Positions 25,655 through 36,069 of a stretch of 64,000 bases of DNA are shown here, in pieces. Made by a program: the position numbers and the translations under genes. The notes under the pieces are model-generated. The model ran no database searches, was not told the DNA's origin, and was given only the letters and a program-made list of their open reading frames with translations. The stretch is from positions 1 to 64,000 of the forward strand of contig JAJFGB010000008.1 in assembly GCA_021776335.1 (NCBI GenBank), written 5' to 3'. This DNA comes from Hyphococcus sp. (GTDB lineage Bacteria > Pseudomonadota > Alphaproteobacteria > Caulobacterales > Parvularculaceae). The stretch's first letter is position 1; each line of letters starts with the position of its first letter.

Positions 25655-28327
25655 CTAAGCCGCGAGCTGCCGAAGGACATAATGCAGAATGCCGCCATGG
25701 CGGTAATAATCGAGCTCATCCGCAGTATCGATCCGAACCAAAACCTCAATGTCTTTTGTGTCGCCATTGGGAAACTTGATAGTGGCCGTAGTCTTCGACC
25801 GTGGTGTAATTTCGGTGACGTTGTGAACAGTGACTTCTTCATCGCCGGAGATGCCGAGCGAGGTCCAGCTGTCGCTTTCGGCAAATTGCAACGGCAACAC
25901 GCCCATGCCGATCAGGTTTGATCGGTGAATACGCTCAAAGCTTTGTGCGATAACGGCTCTAACGCCAAGCAGAATTGTACCCTTTGCCGCCCAGTCACGC
26001 GAAGACCCGGTGCCATATTGCTCGCCCGCCATGACTACGAGTGATTTGCCTGCGTCCTTATATTTCATCGCTGCATCGTAGATCGGCATGATCGCGCCGC
26101 CCGGACCTTTGGTAACCCCGCCTTCGGTGCCGGGCGCCATTTGGTTTTTAATGCGAATATTGGCAAATGTGCCGCGCATCATGACGTCGTGATTGCCACG
26201 CCGCGAGCCGTAGGAGTTGAACTCTGCAACAGGCACTTGATGTGACTTCAAATATTCCCCGGCCGGGCTGTCACTTTTGATGGCGCCGGCAGGTGAGATG
26301 TGATCGGTCGTAATCGAGCCGCCAAAAAGCGCGAGGATGCCCGCGTTGTTTATGGGTTCGACGGGTTTGGGTTCGCGGGTCATGCCCTCGAAATAGGGCG
26401 GGTTCGCCACATATGTTGATGGTGGCCAGGCATAGGTTTGGCCATCGCCGGAGTCGATTGATTGCCATCTCTCGTCACCCTTAAAGACATCCGCGTAGCG
26501 CTCCGCGAACATCTGCGCGGTCACATGAGCGCGGACAACTTCTGCAATGTCATGGTTCGATGGCCAGATATCTTTGAGGAACACATCCTCTCCATTTGCG
26601 TCTTGGCCGAGGGGATCAGTCGTAAGATTGATATTCATCGATCCCGCAAGCGCATAGGCGACAACGAGCGGGGGCGATGCGAGATAGTTGGCGCGGACAT
26701 CCTGCGAGACGCGGCCTTCAAAATTACGGTTCCCGGAAAGCACTGATGCGACCGCGAGGTCGTGCTCATTGACCGCGGCGCCGATCGCCTCCGGCAGAGG
26801 GCCTGAATTGCCGATGCATGTCGTGCAACCATAACCTACAAGATTAAATCCCAGAGCGTCGAGATCCTCACTAAGACCGGCTTTATCGAGATAGTCGGTG
26901 ACGACCTGGCTGCCCGGCGCCAGCGATGTTTTGACCCACGGTTTTACGGTAAGACCGCGCGCGCGCGCATTGCGCGCCACGAGGCCGGCCGCAACAAGCA
27001 CGGACGGGTTTGAAGTGTTTGTGCATGACGTGATTGCCGCAATGGTTACATCGCCATGGCCGAGATCAAATGTCTCGCCTTTCACCGGCACACGTTTTCC
27101 TGCTTCGCTGCCTTTGCCATATTCCTTGTCGAGCGAAGCGGCGAAACCCTGAGGCGCATTTTTAAGGTCGATCCGATCTTGCGGGCGTTTCGGTCCGGCA
27201 AGCGACGGCGTTATCGCTGACAGATCCAGATCAAGCGTGTCAGTGAATACGGGGTCCGGCGTTCCCTCGTCACGCCACATGCCTTGTGTTTTTGCATAGG
27301 CTTCGACCAGAGCGATCCGGTCATCTGGCCGGCCGGTTGCTTTCAGATAACGCAGGGTTTCGCTGTCGATTGGGAAAAAGCCACAGGTAGCGCCATATTC
27401 AGGCGCCATGTTTGAGATTGTTGCCTGGTCTTCGAGTGTTAGGTGGTCGAGGCCGGGACCATAAAACTCAACGAATTTTCCAACGACGCCTTTTTTGCGC
27501 AACATTTCAACGATGGTCAGGACAAGGTCCGTTGCCGTTGCGCCCTCCGGAAGTTTGCCCGTCAATTTGAAGCCGATCACTTCAGGGATGAGCATGGATA
27601 TGGGTTGGCCGAGCATGGCGGCCTCAGCTTCAATGCCGCCGACACCCCAGCCGAGAACCGATAAACCGTTGACCATTGTTGTGTGGCTGTCTGTGCCAAC
27701 AAGCGTATCCGGATAGGCATAGGTTTCGCCGTTCGATTCTGCGGTCCAGACTGTCTGCGCCAGATATTCGAGATTCACCTGATGGCAGATGCCGGTGCCG
27801 GGCGGCACCACGCGGAAATTATCGAAGGCGCCTTTACCCCATTTCAGAAATTTGTAGCGCTCGCCATTGCGCTCATATTCACGGTCGACGTTTTTCTTAA
27901 ACGCGTCGGGTCCGCCAAAATAATCAACCATCACGGAGTGATCGATAACGAGATCCACTGGCGCCAGCGGGTTGATTTTTTCAGGGTCTTCGCCGAGCGC
28001 TTTCATGGCGTCGCGCATGGCGGCGAGATCGACGACGGCGGGAACGCCGGTGAAATCCTGCATCAGAACGCGCGCCGGACGGTAAGCGATCTCGCGTGTG
28101 GATCGGCCATCCTTCAACCAATCAACGAAAGCCTTAATATCATCGATTGTGACAGACCGGTCATCTTCAAACCTCAACAGGTTTTCCAGGAGGACCTTTA
28201 GGGAAAAAGGAAGCCGCGAAATGTCGCCGATCTGGTTTTCGGCCTCGGCAAGGCTGTAATACGCATAAGTCTTGCCGCTCACGGCGAGCGTTTTTTTGGT
28301 TTTTAGCGAATCGCGTCCGGGTATCAT
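25655..28327 (-). CDS. acnA: Aconitate hydratase A
   Basis: 890 residues, the standard AcnA length. The ATG one codon inside the longest frame has GGAGA at proper spacing; the longer frame would start with TTG. Iron-sulphur ligand Cys residues are in 'SCTNTSNP' (about 440) and '[13 protein letters not shown]' (about 505). '[11 protein letters not shown]' and the C-terminal '[15 protein letters not shown]' swivelling-domain motif with active-site Arg and Ser are present. It isomerises citrate to isocitrate in the TCA and glyoxylate cycles. Malate synthase lies 0.7 kb upstream on the same strand, separated by a plus-strand gene. Confidence 0.97.
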   Translation of the reverse strand: MIPGRDSLKTKKTLAVSGKTYAYYSLAEAENQIGDISRLPFSLKVLLENLLRFEDDRSVTIDDIKAFVDWLKDGRSTREIAYRPARVLMQDFTGVPAVVDLAAMRDAMKALGEDPEKINPLAPVDLVIDHSVMVDYFGGPDAFKKNVDREYERNGERYKFLKWGKGAFDNFRVVPPGTGICHQVNLEYLAQTVWTAESNGETYAYPDTLVGTDSHTTMVNGLSVLGWGVGGIEAEAAMLGQPISMLIPEVIGFKLTGKLPEGATATDLVLTIVEMLRKKGVVGKFVEFYGPGLDHLTLEDQATISNMAPEYGATCGFFPIDSETLRYLKATGRPDDRIALVEAYAKTQGMWRDEGTPDPVFTDTLDLDLSAITPSLAGPKRPQDRIDLKNAPQGFAASLDKEYGKGSEAGKRVPVKGETFDLGHGDVTIAAITSCTNTSNPSVLVAAGLVARNARARGLTVKPWVKTSLAPGSQVVTDYLDKAGLSEDLDALGFNLVGYGCTTCIGNSGPLPEAIGAAVNEHDLAVASVLSGNRNFEGRVSQDVRANYLASPPLVVAYALAGSMNINLTTDPLGQDANGEDVFLKDIWPSNHDIAEVVRAHVTAQMFAERYADVFKGDERWQSIDSGDGQTYAWPPSTYVANPPYFEGMTREPKPVEPINNAGILALFGGSITTDHISPAGAIKSDSPAGEYLKSHQVPVAEFNSYGSRRGNHDVMMRGTFANIRIKNQMAPGTEGGVTKGPGGAIMPIYDAAMKYKDAGKSLVVMAGEQYGTGSSRDWAAKGTILLGVRAVIAQSFERIHRSNLIGMGVLPLQFAESDSWTSLGISGDEEVTVHNVTEITPRSKTTATIKFPNGDTKDIEVLVRIDTADELDYYRHGGILHYVLRQLAA

Positions 28328-28492
28328 CAATTCTCTCCGGTTGGATCAAAATTCAAGAAATTCCGGGCCGTTATGGCCCATGGAAAGGCCCGGCGCAATT
28401 CACCCTTTCGCCATCGTCTTGACTGATTTAGAACCATGATTGACCGGGGACTTTCAATCCCGGACTAACCGTCTCACAGGAGCGCCAAATCG

Positions 28493-29017
28493 ATGTTTCG
28501 TTCGCCGCTGTCTTTTGCCGCCGCCATTATCGCCGCCGCCTTTGCCGGGATTGCCGTCATGGGGGCAGCGTCTGCCGCTGAACCGCAAGCCGTTGCGACC
28601 TATAAGGATTGGAGCGTCTTTGTCCGCGATGCCGATGGCGACAAAATTTGCTTTGCTGCGACTGAGGCCAAGGACAAATCGCCTAAATCGGTCAATCACG
28701 GCGATATCTTTTTCCTTGTCTCCAGCTGGAAATCTCGTGCGGCGACGAATCAGCCGAGCCTGATGACTGGCTATGCGCTGAACGCTGCGCCAGAGCCAAC
28801 ATTGCGCGTTGGGTCGGACAAATGGGACATGTACGTTTCAGAAAACGAGGCCTTTATTGAATTGACGTCTGAAGAGGAGCGTTTGATTCGCGCGATGCGC
28901 CGTGGCGCCGACATGCGCATCAGCGCTGTGTCGCAACGTGGAACGGCGACAAGTTATATTATTTCTCTTCGCGGTATCTCCGCAGCGCTCGATCGCGTCT
29001 CTTCTGAGTGTAAATAA
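28493..29017 (+). CDS. Invasion-associated locus B (IalB) family secreted protein
   Basis: 174 residues. Signal peptide about 1-33 (ending GAASA/AEPQ), then the family pattern 'TYKDWSVFVRDADGDKICFAATE' in parts at about 40-62, 'MTGYALN', 'DAFIELT'-like 'EAFIELTSEEERLIRAM', and 'RGTATSYIISLRGISAALDR' near the end. Two Cys remain (about 57 and 173), likely a disulphide. IalB was first described in Bartonella, but the family is widespread in free-living alphaproteobacteria and its biochemical role is unknown. RBS caggag is well placed. It lies alone between two minus-strand metabolic genes. Confidence 0.85.
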   Translation: MFRSPLSFAAAIIAAAFAGIAVMGAASAAEPQAVATYKDWSVFVRDADGDKICFAATEAKDKSPKSVNHGDIFFLVSSWKSRAATNQPSLMTGYALNAAPEPTLRVGSDKWDMYVSENEAFIELTSEEERLIRAMRRGADMRISAVSQRGTATSYIISLRGISAALDRVSSECK

Positions 29018-29020
29018 CCA

Positions 29021-30616
29021 CTAGATTTGCCGATAAGCATCCAGCGTCAGGAAGGTGTCGAATTTTTCGGACACACAGAGTGCATCGAGTAGTTGCAGTG
29101 CCTCATCGAAATGACCGGACTGCCAGCGGGTGTCGCCAAGTTCTGACTTCACAATTTCAACTTCTTCCGAAGTGACCTTTCGGAAATAATCCGCCGTCAT
29201 GTTCTGGCCGTTTGACAACGTCGCGCCATGTTTGATCCATTGCCAGATTGAGGCTCTGGAAATTTCCGCAGTGGCCGCGTCCTCCATTAGCCCGTAGATC
29301 GCCACGGCGCCGAGACCGCCAAGCCAGGCCTCAATATACTGTAGCGCAACGCGAATATTATTCCTCAAACCTTCATCTGTGAACGGACCTATAGGCGTTT
29401 CCAACAAATGCTCGGCCAGTATTGGGCCGTCATTGTCGCGAGTGATTTCGATCTGGTTGGTTTTGCCGGTGCGGAAGGCGTCTGAATAAACCTTGTTGAC
29501 AACTTCTGCGAGGGCTGGATGGGCGACCCATGAGCCGTCATGGCCATTGTCAGCCTCGCGCTGTTTGTCGATGCGCACTTTTTCCTTATTTGCCGCGTCC
29601 TCATCAGGTGTTTTGGCCGGCAGAAAGGCCGACATGCCGCCCATGGCCAGGGCGCTGCGGCGGTGGCAGGTTTTGATTAAGAGCCGCGAATATGCGTCGA
29701 GGAACGGTTTATCCATACCCACGGCGTGACGGTCTGGCAGCATACGGTCAGGGTGATTTTTCAAGGTTTTGATGTAGCTAAAAATATAATCCCATCGTCC
29801 GCAATTAAGGGCTGCGGCGTGATCTTTCAATTCAAAGAGAAACTCATCCATCTCGAAAACAGCAGGCAGTGTTTCGATCAACATTGTCGCTTTGATTGTG
29901 CCTACAGAAACGCCAACATGCGTTTGCGCGCGGACGAAAACTTCGTTCCACCATCGCGCTTCTTCATAACGTTCCAGCTTTGGCAAATAGAAGTAAGGGC
30001 CGGAACCGTTTTCACTGAGGCGCTTGTGATTGTGCAGGAAATATAAAGCAAAATCCATCAGGCAACCGGGGATCGGCTTGCCGTTGCGCAACACGTGCTT
30101 CTCATCGAGATGGAGTCCGCGTACACGGGCAATCAGGACGGCCGGGTCATCGTTTAGTTGATATTTTTTACCGGAGTTCGGATCTTCATAGCTGATTGTG
30201 CGGTTGACGGCGTCACGCAGATTTACTTGACCTTCAATGACATTGCGCCAGGTGGGTGAGAGCGCATCCTCGAAGTCGGCCATAAAAACTTTGACGTCTG
30301 CATTCAGCGCATTGATGATCATTTTTCGCTCAACCGGCCCGGTGATTTCGACACGCCGATCCAGAAGATCGGCGGGCAGAGCGGCGACTTCCCAGTCACT
30401 GTCACGCACCGTTTCCGAATCCGATCGAAAATCCGGCAGTGCGCCAGCGTCGATTTTTGCCTGCCAGTCTGCGCGCGCTTTTAGGAGAAAATCCCGGCGG
30501 TCAGCGAATTCATCGACCAATGAGGCAAGAAATGCACAGCTCTTTTCATCAATAATATCAGTATCTTGACTGGAAAGCGGCTCGGCAAATTCCAGTCCGC
30601 CGCGCATGGTTGTCAT
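29021..30616 (-). CDS. aceB: Malate synthase A
   Basis: 531 residues, the usual length of the A isoform. The ATG after AAGGACAGCCAG is preferred over one five codons earlier. 'MADFEDALSPTWRNVIEGQ', 'VRGLHLDEKHV' (catalytic Arg) and 'CGRWDYIFSYIKT' are signature segments; the C-terminal 'HGATLSNGQNMTADYF' region contains the catalytic Asp environment. It condenses glyoxylate with acetyl-CoA to malate, the second step of the glyoxylate shunt. Isocitrate lyase is not in the window. The 150-base gap to gor holds no visible gene. Confidence 0.95.
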   Translation of the reverse strand: MTTMRGGLEFAEPLSSQDTDIIDEKSCAFLASLVDEFADRRDFLLKARADWQAKIDAGALPDFRSDSETVRDSDWEVAALPADLLDRRVEITGPVERKMIINALNADVKVFMADFEDALSPTWRNVIEGQVNLRDAVNRTISYEDPNSGKKYQLNDDPAVLIARVRGLHLDEKHVLRNGKPIPGCLMDFALYFLHNHKRLSENGSGPYFYLPKLERYEEARWWNEVFVRAQTHVGVSVGTIKATMLIETLPAVFEMDEFLFELKDHAAALNCGRWDYIFSYIKTLKNHPDRMLPDRHAVGMDKPFLDAYSRLLIKTCHRRSALAMGGMSAFLPAKTPDEDAANKEKVRIDKQREADNGHDGSWVAHPALAEVVNKVYSDAFRTGKTNQIEITRDNDGPILAEHLLETPIGPFTDEGLRNNIRVALQYIEAWLGGLGAVAIYGLMEDAATAEISRASIWQWIKHGATLSNGQNMTADYFRKVTSEEVEIVKSELGDTRWQSGHFDEALQLLDALCVSEKFDTFLTLDAYRQI

Positions 30617-30780
30617 CTGGCTGTCCTTCATTCATTCAGCGATGGCCACGGTTTATCCCATGCGACTTGTGCGGCGCAACATTACAGTGCAGCGGGGCCG
30701 CTCCGCGGGCTGGCCAGTCTATTGAAGTTGAATAAGCGGCGCCAAGCGTTGAGAGACCGATGCGGGCAATATTTGAAATT

Positions 30781-32154
30781 CTACATTTTCGGCGTGAATT
30801 TTTCACGCATGGTGACGAGTTCTTCAGCGATCGTCGGATGCAACGCCACCGTTTCGTCAAATTGCTTTTTCGTCACGCCGGCTTTGATCGCGATCGCGAG
30901 ACATTGGATCATTTCAGCCGCGCCGTCGCCAACAATATGGCAGCCAAGGACGCGATCCGTATCACCGTCGACGACAAGCTTCATGAGAACGCGTTCTTCT
31001 GAGCCCGAGAGCATGTTTTTCATGGCGCGGAAATTTGTTTTATAGATGTCGATATTTTTAAATTCGTGTCGCGCTTCGTGCTCGGCATAGCCAACTGTGC
31101 CGACCGGCGGTTGGGAGAACACGGCTTTTGGAATGAATGTATAGTCCATTTTCATGGGATTGTTGTTGAAACAGGTTTCAGCAAAAGCAGCGCCTTCGCG
31201 AATTGCAACAGGTGTTAGGGCGACGCGGTCGGTTACATCGCCAACGGCGTAAATGTTCTCGACCGATGATTTTGAATATTCATCGACTTTGACGGCGCCG
31301 CTTTTGTCGAGGTCAACGCCGGCGTTTTCCAGGCCCATACCACCTGTGGCAGGCTTCCGGCCCACCGCCCAAAACACCATATTTGTGTCGATATGCGTGC
31401 CGTTGGTCAGGTGGACGCGCTTGCTGTCATCATTAAGCTGTTCGATATTTTCAAATTTTGTCTGCGTGACAATGCGGATACCCTGGCGTTTCATTTCCGA
31501 GTGAACTTGCACAGAAACATCGGTATCGAAATAGCGTAAAATATCTTCACCGCGATAAACTAGACACACATCGCAACCGAGGCCTTTAAAAATACATGCA
31601 AATTCGATCGCGATATAACCACCGCCCGCGACGACAACATGTTTAGGGAGTTTTTCCAGGTGGAAAGCATCGTTTGACGTAACGCCCAGATCATGACCAG
31701 GAATGGAGCTATCGGTCCACGGCGCACCGCCGGTGGCGACCAGAATTTTTTCTGCGGTGACGTCTCGCCCCTCCGCCTCGAGATGAACAGTGTGCTTATC
31801 CTTCAAGGTCGCGCGGGACTGAAAAATGTCCGCTCCGGCATTTTTGAGGTTTCGTATGTAAATACCATTGAGACGATCGATTTCATCGTCTTTGTTTTCT
31901 ATCAATTTTGTCCAGTCAAAAGAGAGCTCACTTGCGCTCCAGCCATAGCCTTTTGCGTCGTTAAAACCGTGACCATATTCGCTGGCGTAAACCAGAAACT
32001 TTTTCGGCACGCAACCGCGAATGACACAAGTGCCGCCGACACGGTATTCTTCAGCGACACCGACTTTAGCACCGTAATTTGCTGCAAGACGTGAAGCGCG
32101 CACGCCGCCAGAGCCGGCGCCGATGGTAAAAAGGTCGTAATCAAATTGCGTCAT
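30781..32154 (-). CDS. gor: Glutathione-disulfide reductase
   Basis: 457 residues. FAD-binding 'IGAGSGGVRASRLAA', redox-active disulphide GGTCVIRGCVPKK (Cys 43 and 48), NADPH-binding 'VAGGGYIAIEFACIFKGLG' and C-terminal interface 'HPTIAEELVTM' with catalytic His-Glu are all present. The 'VYRGEDILRYFD' basic segment after the second nucleotide fold favours NADPH. It keeps glutathione reduced in the cytoplasm. It lies 26 bases after a conserved hypothetical gene and is probably in one operon with glmU and rpiA. Confidence 0.95.
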   Translation of the reverse strand: MTQFDYDLFTIGAGSGGVRASRLAANYGAKVGVAEEYRVGGTCVIRGCVPKKFLVYASEYGHGFNDAKGYGWSASELSFDWTKLIENKDDEIDRLNGIYIRNLKNAGADIFQSRATLKDKHTVHLEAEGRDVTAEKILVATGGAPWTDSSIPGHDLGVTSNDAFHLEKLPKHVVVAGGGYIAIEFACIFKGLGCDVCLVYRGEDILRYFDTDVSVQVHSEMKRQGIRIVTQTKFENIEQLNDDSKRVHLTNGTHIDTNMVFWAVGRKPATGGMGLENAGVDLDKSGAVKVDEYSKSSVENIYAVGDVTDRVALTPVAIREGAAFAETCFNNNPMKMDYTFIPKAVFSQPPVGTVGYAEHEARHEFKNIDIYKTNFRAMKNMLSGSEERVLMKLVVDGDTDRVLGCHIVGDGAAEMIQCLAIAIKAGVTKKQFDETVALHPTIAEELVTMREKFTPKM

Positions 32155-32180
32155 AAAATTCTCTTGATTGTTGCGGGGGT

Positions 32181-32696
32181 TTATTTCTCGGGCAAAAACC
32201 CGATACCAGTTTCAAACCGTTTATCGTTAAATTCGAGAACTTCCAGCTGAAATGTGTTCAAAAATTCGCGATATATCGCTTCGAAGGCCGGTTCGAGCTT
32301 GTCGCTGTAGTCCAGCGGCGCCCGGATGCGCGGTTGTTGCGCAACGAATATGTCAAATCCGTTCCCCGTAACTTCGATGGAAAGAGCTGTACGCAGCCAT
32401 AAGGAGCCGGAATCCTCCTGATTTTTGACCGTCAATGCGATGCCGAACTGAACGGGCTCCAACGCGATAACTTCCCGTCGCCGATAGCTGAAAGCCTCCT
32501 CGCCATAATCCTTACGCGGATCAAAGGCGCCCTCTGGCGGTACGGCGGTGACGCAACCGTGGCTGCAGCCGAGATAGTCTGGAAAACCAGCGACGATCGC
32601 TTCGCCGAGCCCCTTACATCGCATTAGGTTTTCAAAAGCTGCGGCGCCGTAGGTTTTGATTGCTTCCTGTAGCTTTTCAAATCGCGATTGCGTCAT
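32181..32696 (-). CDS. Conserved hypothetical protein
   Basis: 171 residues, no signal peptide and no membrane helix. It looks like a compact alpha/beta cytosolic protein; a 'CSHGCVTAVPP' segment with two Cys stands near residue 46 but does not form a known metal motif. I do not recognise the family. Its position, between rpiA (93 bases upstream) and gor (26 bases downstream) on one strand, suggests co-expression with these housekeeping genes. The codon use matches its neighbours. Confidence 0.7.
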   Translation of the reverse strand: MTQSRFEKLQEAIKTYGAAAFENLMRCKGLGEAIVAGFPDYLGCSHGCVTAVPPEGAFDPRKDYGEEAFSYRRREVIALEPVQFGIALTVKNQEDSGSLWLRTALSIEVTGNGFDIFVAQQPRIRAPLDYSDKLEPAFEAIYREFLNTFQLEVLEFNDKRFETGIGFLPEK

Positions 32697-32789
32697 GCAT
32701 TTCGTTCCATGGTGTTTGAGATTGCAGTATCATGTTTACGCCATCGCGGCGCTATGGAAAGTGCAAATCGAGTGATACGGCCCCTGCAT

Positions 32790-33485
32790 TCAACCCCGCT
32801 CGGTCGATATGCCATCCCCGCCGCCATATATGATGAGATCGGTCATGCCGCAAAAGAGACCAGTTTCGATAACGCCGGGAATTTCTACAAGCGATTTGTC
32901 GAGGTTCGCCGGATTATCGATCCGTCCGAGTGCGCAATCAATAATCAGATTGCCGCCATCGGAATTGAAAGCCTCTCCCGCCGCGGCGCGCAACTTTAGC
33001 ACCGGATTTTGGTAGCCATACTCAGTTAAAACTTCCCGCAGCTGACTGACTGTCAACGCCCAGCTGAAAGGCTCTACTTCAACTGGTAACGGAAATGCGC
33101 CAAGCGCAGCAACGCGTTTCGATTTGTCGGCAATAACAATGAATTTTCGCGCGGCGTTGGCGATAATTTTTTCTCTCAACAGGGCGCCGCCGCCGCCCTT
33201 GATCAGGTTTAGGCTTGGGTCTGCCTCATCGGTTCCATCGATGGCAAGATCAATGATTGTCGTTTCATCGGGCGTGATGATTTCGATGCCAACCTGTTCG
33301 GCTTGGCGTCTGGTTACCTCTGAGGTTGGGATACCGCGCAAAGACCAACCTTCACTTATGCGGGCGCCCATGACTTCAACGAAATATTTTGCCGTTGATC
33401 CTGTACCAAGGCCCAGTGTCATGCCGCGCTCTACATGAGTTGCGGCTTCTTCCGCCGCGCGTTTTTTGCCGGCTTCTTTATCCAT
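32790..33485 (-). CDS. rpiA: Ribose-5-phosphate isomerase A
   Basis: 231 residues, standard RpiA length. 'GLGTGSTAKYFVE' (phosphate loop), 'TSEVTRRQAE', 'IDGTDEADPSLNLIKGGGGALLREKI' split across the active site (Asp and Glu) and 'VIADKSKRV' (Lys) are diagnostic. It interconverts ribose-5-phosphate and ribulose-5-phosphate. It starts 9 bases after glmU, so the two are co-transcribed. Confidence 0.97.
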   Translation of the reverse strand: MDKEAGKKRAAEEAATHVERGMTLGLGTGSTAKYFVEVMGARISEGWSLRGIPTSEVTRRQAEQVGIEIITPDETTIIDLAIDGTDEADPSLNLIKGGGGALLREKIIANAARKFIVIADKSKRVAALGAFPLPVEVEPFSWALTVSQLREVLTEYGYQNPVLKLRAAAGEAFNSDGGNLIIDCALGRIDNPANLDKSLVEIPGVIETGLFCGMTDLIIYGGGDGISTERG

Positions 33486-33494
33486 TGGAAAATC

Positions 33495-34841
33495 CTATTT
33501 GCCATCATTTCGGGTTTTGCGTAAGCGAGCGGCCCAGCCTTTGATAACTGCCTGTCGGCTACGGGCAACAGCGAGGTCACCGCTTTCGACATCTTTTGTG
33601 ATGACTGATCCTGAACCGATATAAGCGCCATCGCCAATCGTCACTGGCGCGACAAGCGATGTGTTTGATCCAATGAAAGCGGATTTGCCAATCGTCGTTT
33701 TGTGTTTGGCGTATCCGTCATAATTGCACGTGATGGTTCCGGCGCCGATATTGGCGTCTGCTCCAATCTCTGCATCACCGATATAGGTCAGGTGGCTGAC
33801 TTTTGCGCCATCGCCGATGAAAGCGGCTTTTATTTCGACAAAATTACCGACCTTGGCGTTTGGTTGAAGATCGGCGCCGGGCCTCAATCTCGCAAACGGG
33901 CCGACAGAGGCGCCTTTGGCGATTTGCGCGCCTTCTAAATGCGAAAACGCCATAATATTGACGTTGTCTGCAATAGAAACGCCAGGCCCGATCACGACAT
34001 TAGGGCCGATTGAGACATCCTCGCCAATCTTCGTGTCGTGAGAAAAGTAAACCGTTGACGGATCTGCCAGTGTTGCGCCTTTCTTCATTGCTTCGTGACG
34101 CATGCGTTCCTGAAAAACGGTCTCTGCTTCAGCCAATTCGACCCTCGAATTGACACCCAGGACTTCATCGGCGCGGGCTTCAACGATGGCGCATGGTTTT
34201 CCATCTTGATGGGCCAGCGCGACAATGTCCGTCAGGTAGAATTCGCCTTTGGCGTTATTGTTGTCGATATCTTTCAAGCGCGCCAGAAGGAACGCTGCGT
34301 CAACCGCCATCACGCCAGAATTGCATAGGTTGATTTCGAGTTCAGCGGCAGAAGCGTCTTTTGCTTCGATAATCGCCGTGAGCGCGCCGTTCGCGTTGCG
34401 CATGAGCCGTCCATAGGCGCCGGGATCCGCCGGCGTAAACCCGAGGACGGCGACAGCAGCGCCATTCGCGATTTCCTCAGTCAGATTGCGCAAGGTCTCG
34501 GGTGTCACCAGCGGTGTGTCCGCATAAAGCACCAGCACTGCGCCGGAAAAACCATCAAGCGCCGGTAATGTTTGTTCGACTGCGTGCGCGGTGCCTTTGG
34601 GGGGAGATTGAATCGCAATGGTAATCTTTGGGTCCAGCGATTTGGCAAATTCGCCCACAGCTGGCGCATGATCTCCGATCACGACGGCCATTCGCTCCGG
34701 CGCCAATGCGCGCGCCGCATCCATGACATGGCCGATCATGGCCTTGGCGCCAATCTCATGGAGCACTTTTGGCCGCGCCGATTTCATGCGCGTGCCATGG
34801 CCGGCGGCGAGAATAATTGCAGCGATGCCAGTATTCGTCAT
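33495..34841 (-). CDS. glmU: Bifunctional GlcNAc-1-phosphate uridyltransferase / GlcN-1-phosphate acetyltransferase
   Basis: 448 residues. N-terminal nucleotidyltransferase domain with 'LAAGHGTRMKSARPKVLHE' (residues 12-30), 'YADTPLV' and 'NLCNSGVMAVDA'. From about 230 a left-handed beta-helix of hexapeptide repeats ('IGEDVSIGPNVVIGPGVSI') with the acetyltransferase residues in 'NFVEIKAAFIGDGAKVSHLTYIGD'. It makes UDP-N-acetylglucosamine for peptidoglycan and lipopolysaccharide. First gene of the leftward glmU-rpiA unit, divergent from gph. Confidence 0.97.
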   Translation of the reverse strand: MTNTGIAAIILAAGHGTRMKSARPKVLHEIGAKAMIGHVMDAARALAPERMAVVIGDHAPAVGEFAKSLDPKITIAIQSPPKGTAHAVEQTLPALDGFSGAVLVLYADTPLVTPETLRNLTEEIANGAAVAVLGFTPADPGAYGRLMRNANGALTAIIEAKDASAAELEINLCNSGVMAVDAAFLLARLKDIDNNNAKGEFYLTDIVALAHQDGKPCAIVEARADEVLGVNSRVELAEAETVFQERMRHEAMKKGATLADPSTVYFSHDTKIGEDVSIGPNVVIGPGVSIADNVNIMAFSHLEGAQIAKGASVGPFARLRPGADLQPNAKVGNFVEIKAAFIGDGAKVSHLTYIGDAEIGADANIGAGTITCNYDGYAKHKTTIGKSAFIGSNTSLVAPVTIGDGAYIGSGSVITKDVESGDLAVARSRQAVIKGWAARLRKTRNDGK

Positions 34842-34989
34842 TTTGTGTCCGTCATTCTGGCCCGGTCCTGTCCCTTGCTTTTAACGTGCTCTATCACAGG
34901 CCCGTCGAAGCAGACTATGCAGCGTTGGCGCGATTCGCGCGGTTTTCGCGAACCATTGTAAAAGTTTCCTGTAAGAAGAAGGCGCGATA

Positions 34990-35670
34990 ATGGCGGATGG
35001 GCTGAGCGGGGCGGCGGTTTTATTCGATCTTGACGGTACGCTGGTTGACACCGCTACAGATCTTGCGGCGTCGATGAATCATGCCCTGGCCAGCAAGGGT
35101 CTGATACCGATCCCAGCCGCAGAGGTGCGCAATCTGGTCGGACATGGCGCCCGGCGCATGCTGATGCGCGGTTATCAGGTTGCGGCGGGCCGGGATGCGC
35201 AGGAATCCGAACTTGACGACGCGCTGGCGCTTTTTTTGGAGCACTATGAAGCCAATATTGCAGTTGCGTCCCGTCCGTTTGACGGTGTTGTCGAGATGAT
35301 CGAAGGGTTGCGGGCCGATGGCGCGCTTGTCGCTATTTGCACCAATAAACGTGAGGCAATGGCTGAATTGCTGATTCAATCGCTTGGGTTGTCGCCACTT
35401 TTTGATGTGATTGTTGGCGCTGATACGGCGTCGGCCCCAAAGCCTGATGCTGCGCCAGTTTTGTTATGTCTTAAGCGGACTGCTGCTACGCGCAGCGTCT
35501 TCATTGGTGACAGCGACACAGACATAAAAGCGGCTGGCGCGGCCGGGGTGCCGTGTCTTGTTGCAGATTTCGGTTATGGGCCGCTGACGCTTCAGCGTCA
35601 GGCCTCCGCTGTATTTTCTGACTATAGCGCGGCCAATGAAATGGTCAGGGCCGCGTTGGGCAAGTTTTAG
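34990..35670 (+). CDS. gph: HAD-family phosphatase, phosphoglycolate phosphatase-like
   Basis: 226 residues. HAD motif I 'LFDLDGTLVDTATDLAAS' (catalytic Asp14 and 16), motif II 'ICTNKREA', motif III Lys in 'SAPKPDAAPV', motif IV 'GDSDTDIKAAGAAG'. The cap and the C-terminus fit the Gph group that dephosphorylates 2-phosphoglycolate, though closely related HADs use other small phosphates. It stands divergently to glmU, a neighbourhood seen often for gph in alphaproteobacteria. Confidence 0.85.
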   Translation: MADGLSGAAVLFDLDGTLVDTATDLAASMNHALASKGLIPIPAAEVRNLVGHGARRMLMRGYQVAAGRDAQESELDDALALFLEHYEANIAVASRPFDGVVEMIEGLRADGALVAICTNKREAMAELLIQSLGLSPLFDVIVGADTASAPKPDAAPVLLCLKRTAATRSVFIGDSDTDIKAAGAAGVPCLVADFGYGPLTLQRQASAVFSDYSAANEMVRAALGKF

Positions 35671-35867
35671 CCTGCCTCCGCCACGCAACGTGTTGGCATA
35701 CCATTGACCATATTGCTGCGCACATCTGTCCGCGCTGAACGCATGGTCGATACAAAACCTTCTTCTTTCATTTCTACGTCGACGTCGAAACCGCGTTTGC
35801 GCCAGAAGTCCTGGATTTTCGTCGCCAGACGGCTTGCACCGTCGTCATCGCAAAGATCAGCCATCAA
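35667..35867 (-). CDS. Small conserved-looking hypothetical protein
   Basis: 66 residues, charged and soluble, with balanced composition ('FWRKRGFDVDVEMKEEG', 'MRSARTDVRSNMVNG'). Its stop overlaps the end of gph tail to tail by four bases and no other reading frame covers the region. The sequence looks like a genuine protein. Function unknown; no domain recognised. Two adjacent ATG codons make the exact start uncertain by one residue. Confidence 0.6.
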   Translation of the reverse strand: MMADLCDDDGASRLATKIQDFWRKRGFDVDVEMKEEGFVSTMRSARTDVRSNMVNGMPTRCVAEAG

Positions 35868-36069
35868 TAACCCCGATCCAGTTTAGAGCGTTTCCATCGA
35901 TGCGATAATATAAGATGATCTGATTTTTTCAAGACCTCCGTGCGAAAATATATACTGCACAGTTTACCCAATAATCCCGTTATATTCTCACATTCGAGCA
36001 CGGATAAACAATTATATTGCGCAACGATGGGAAAAAATATAAGAAAAACTAATAATTTTGAGGTGAGTA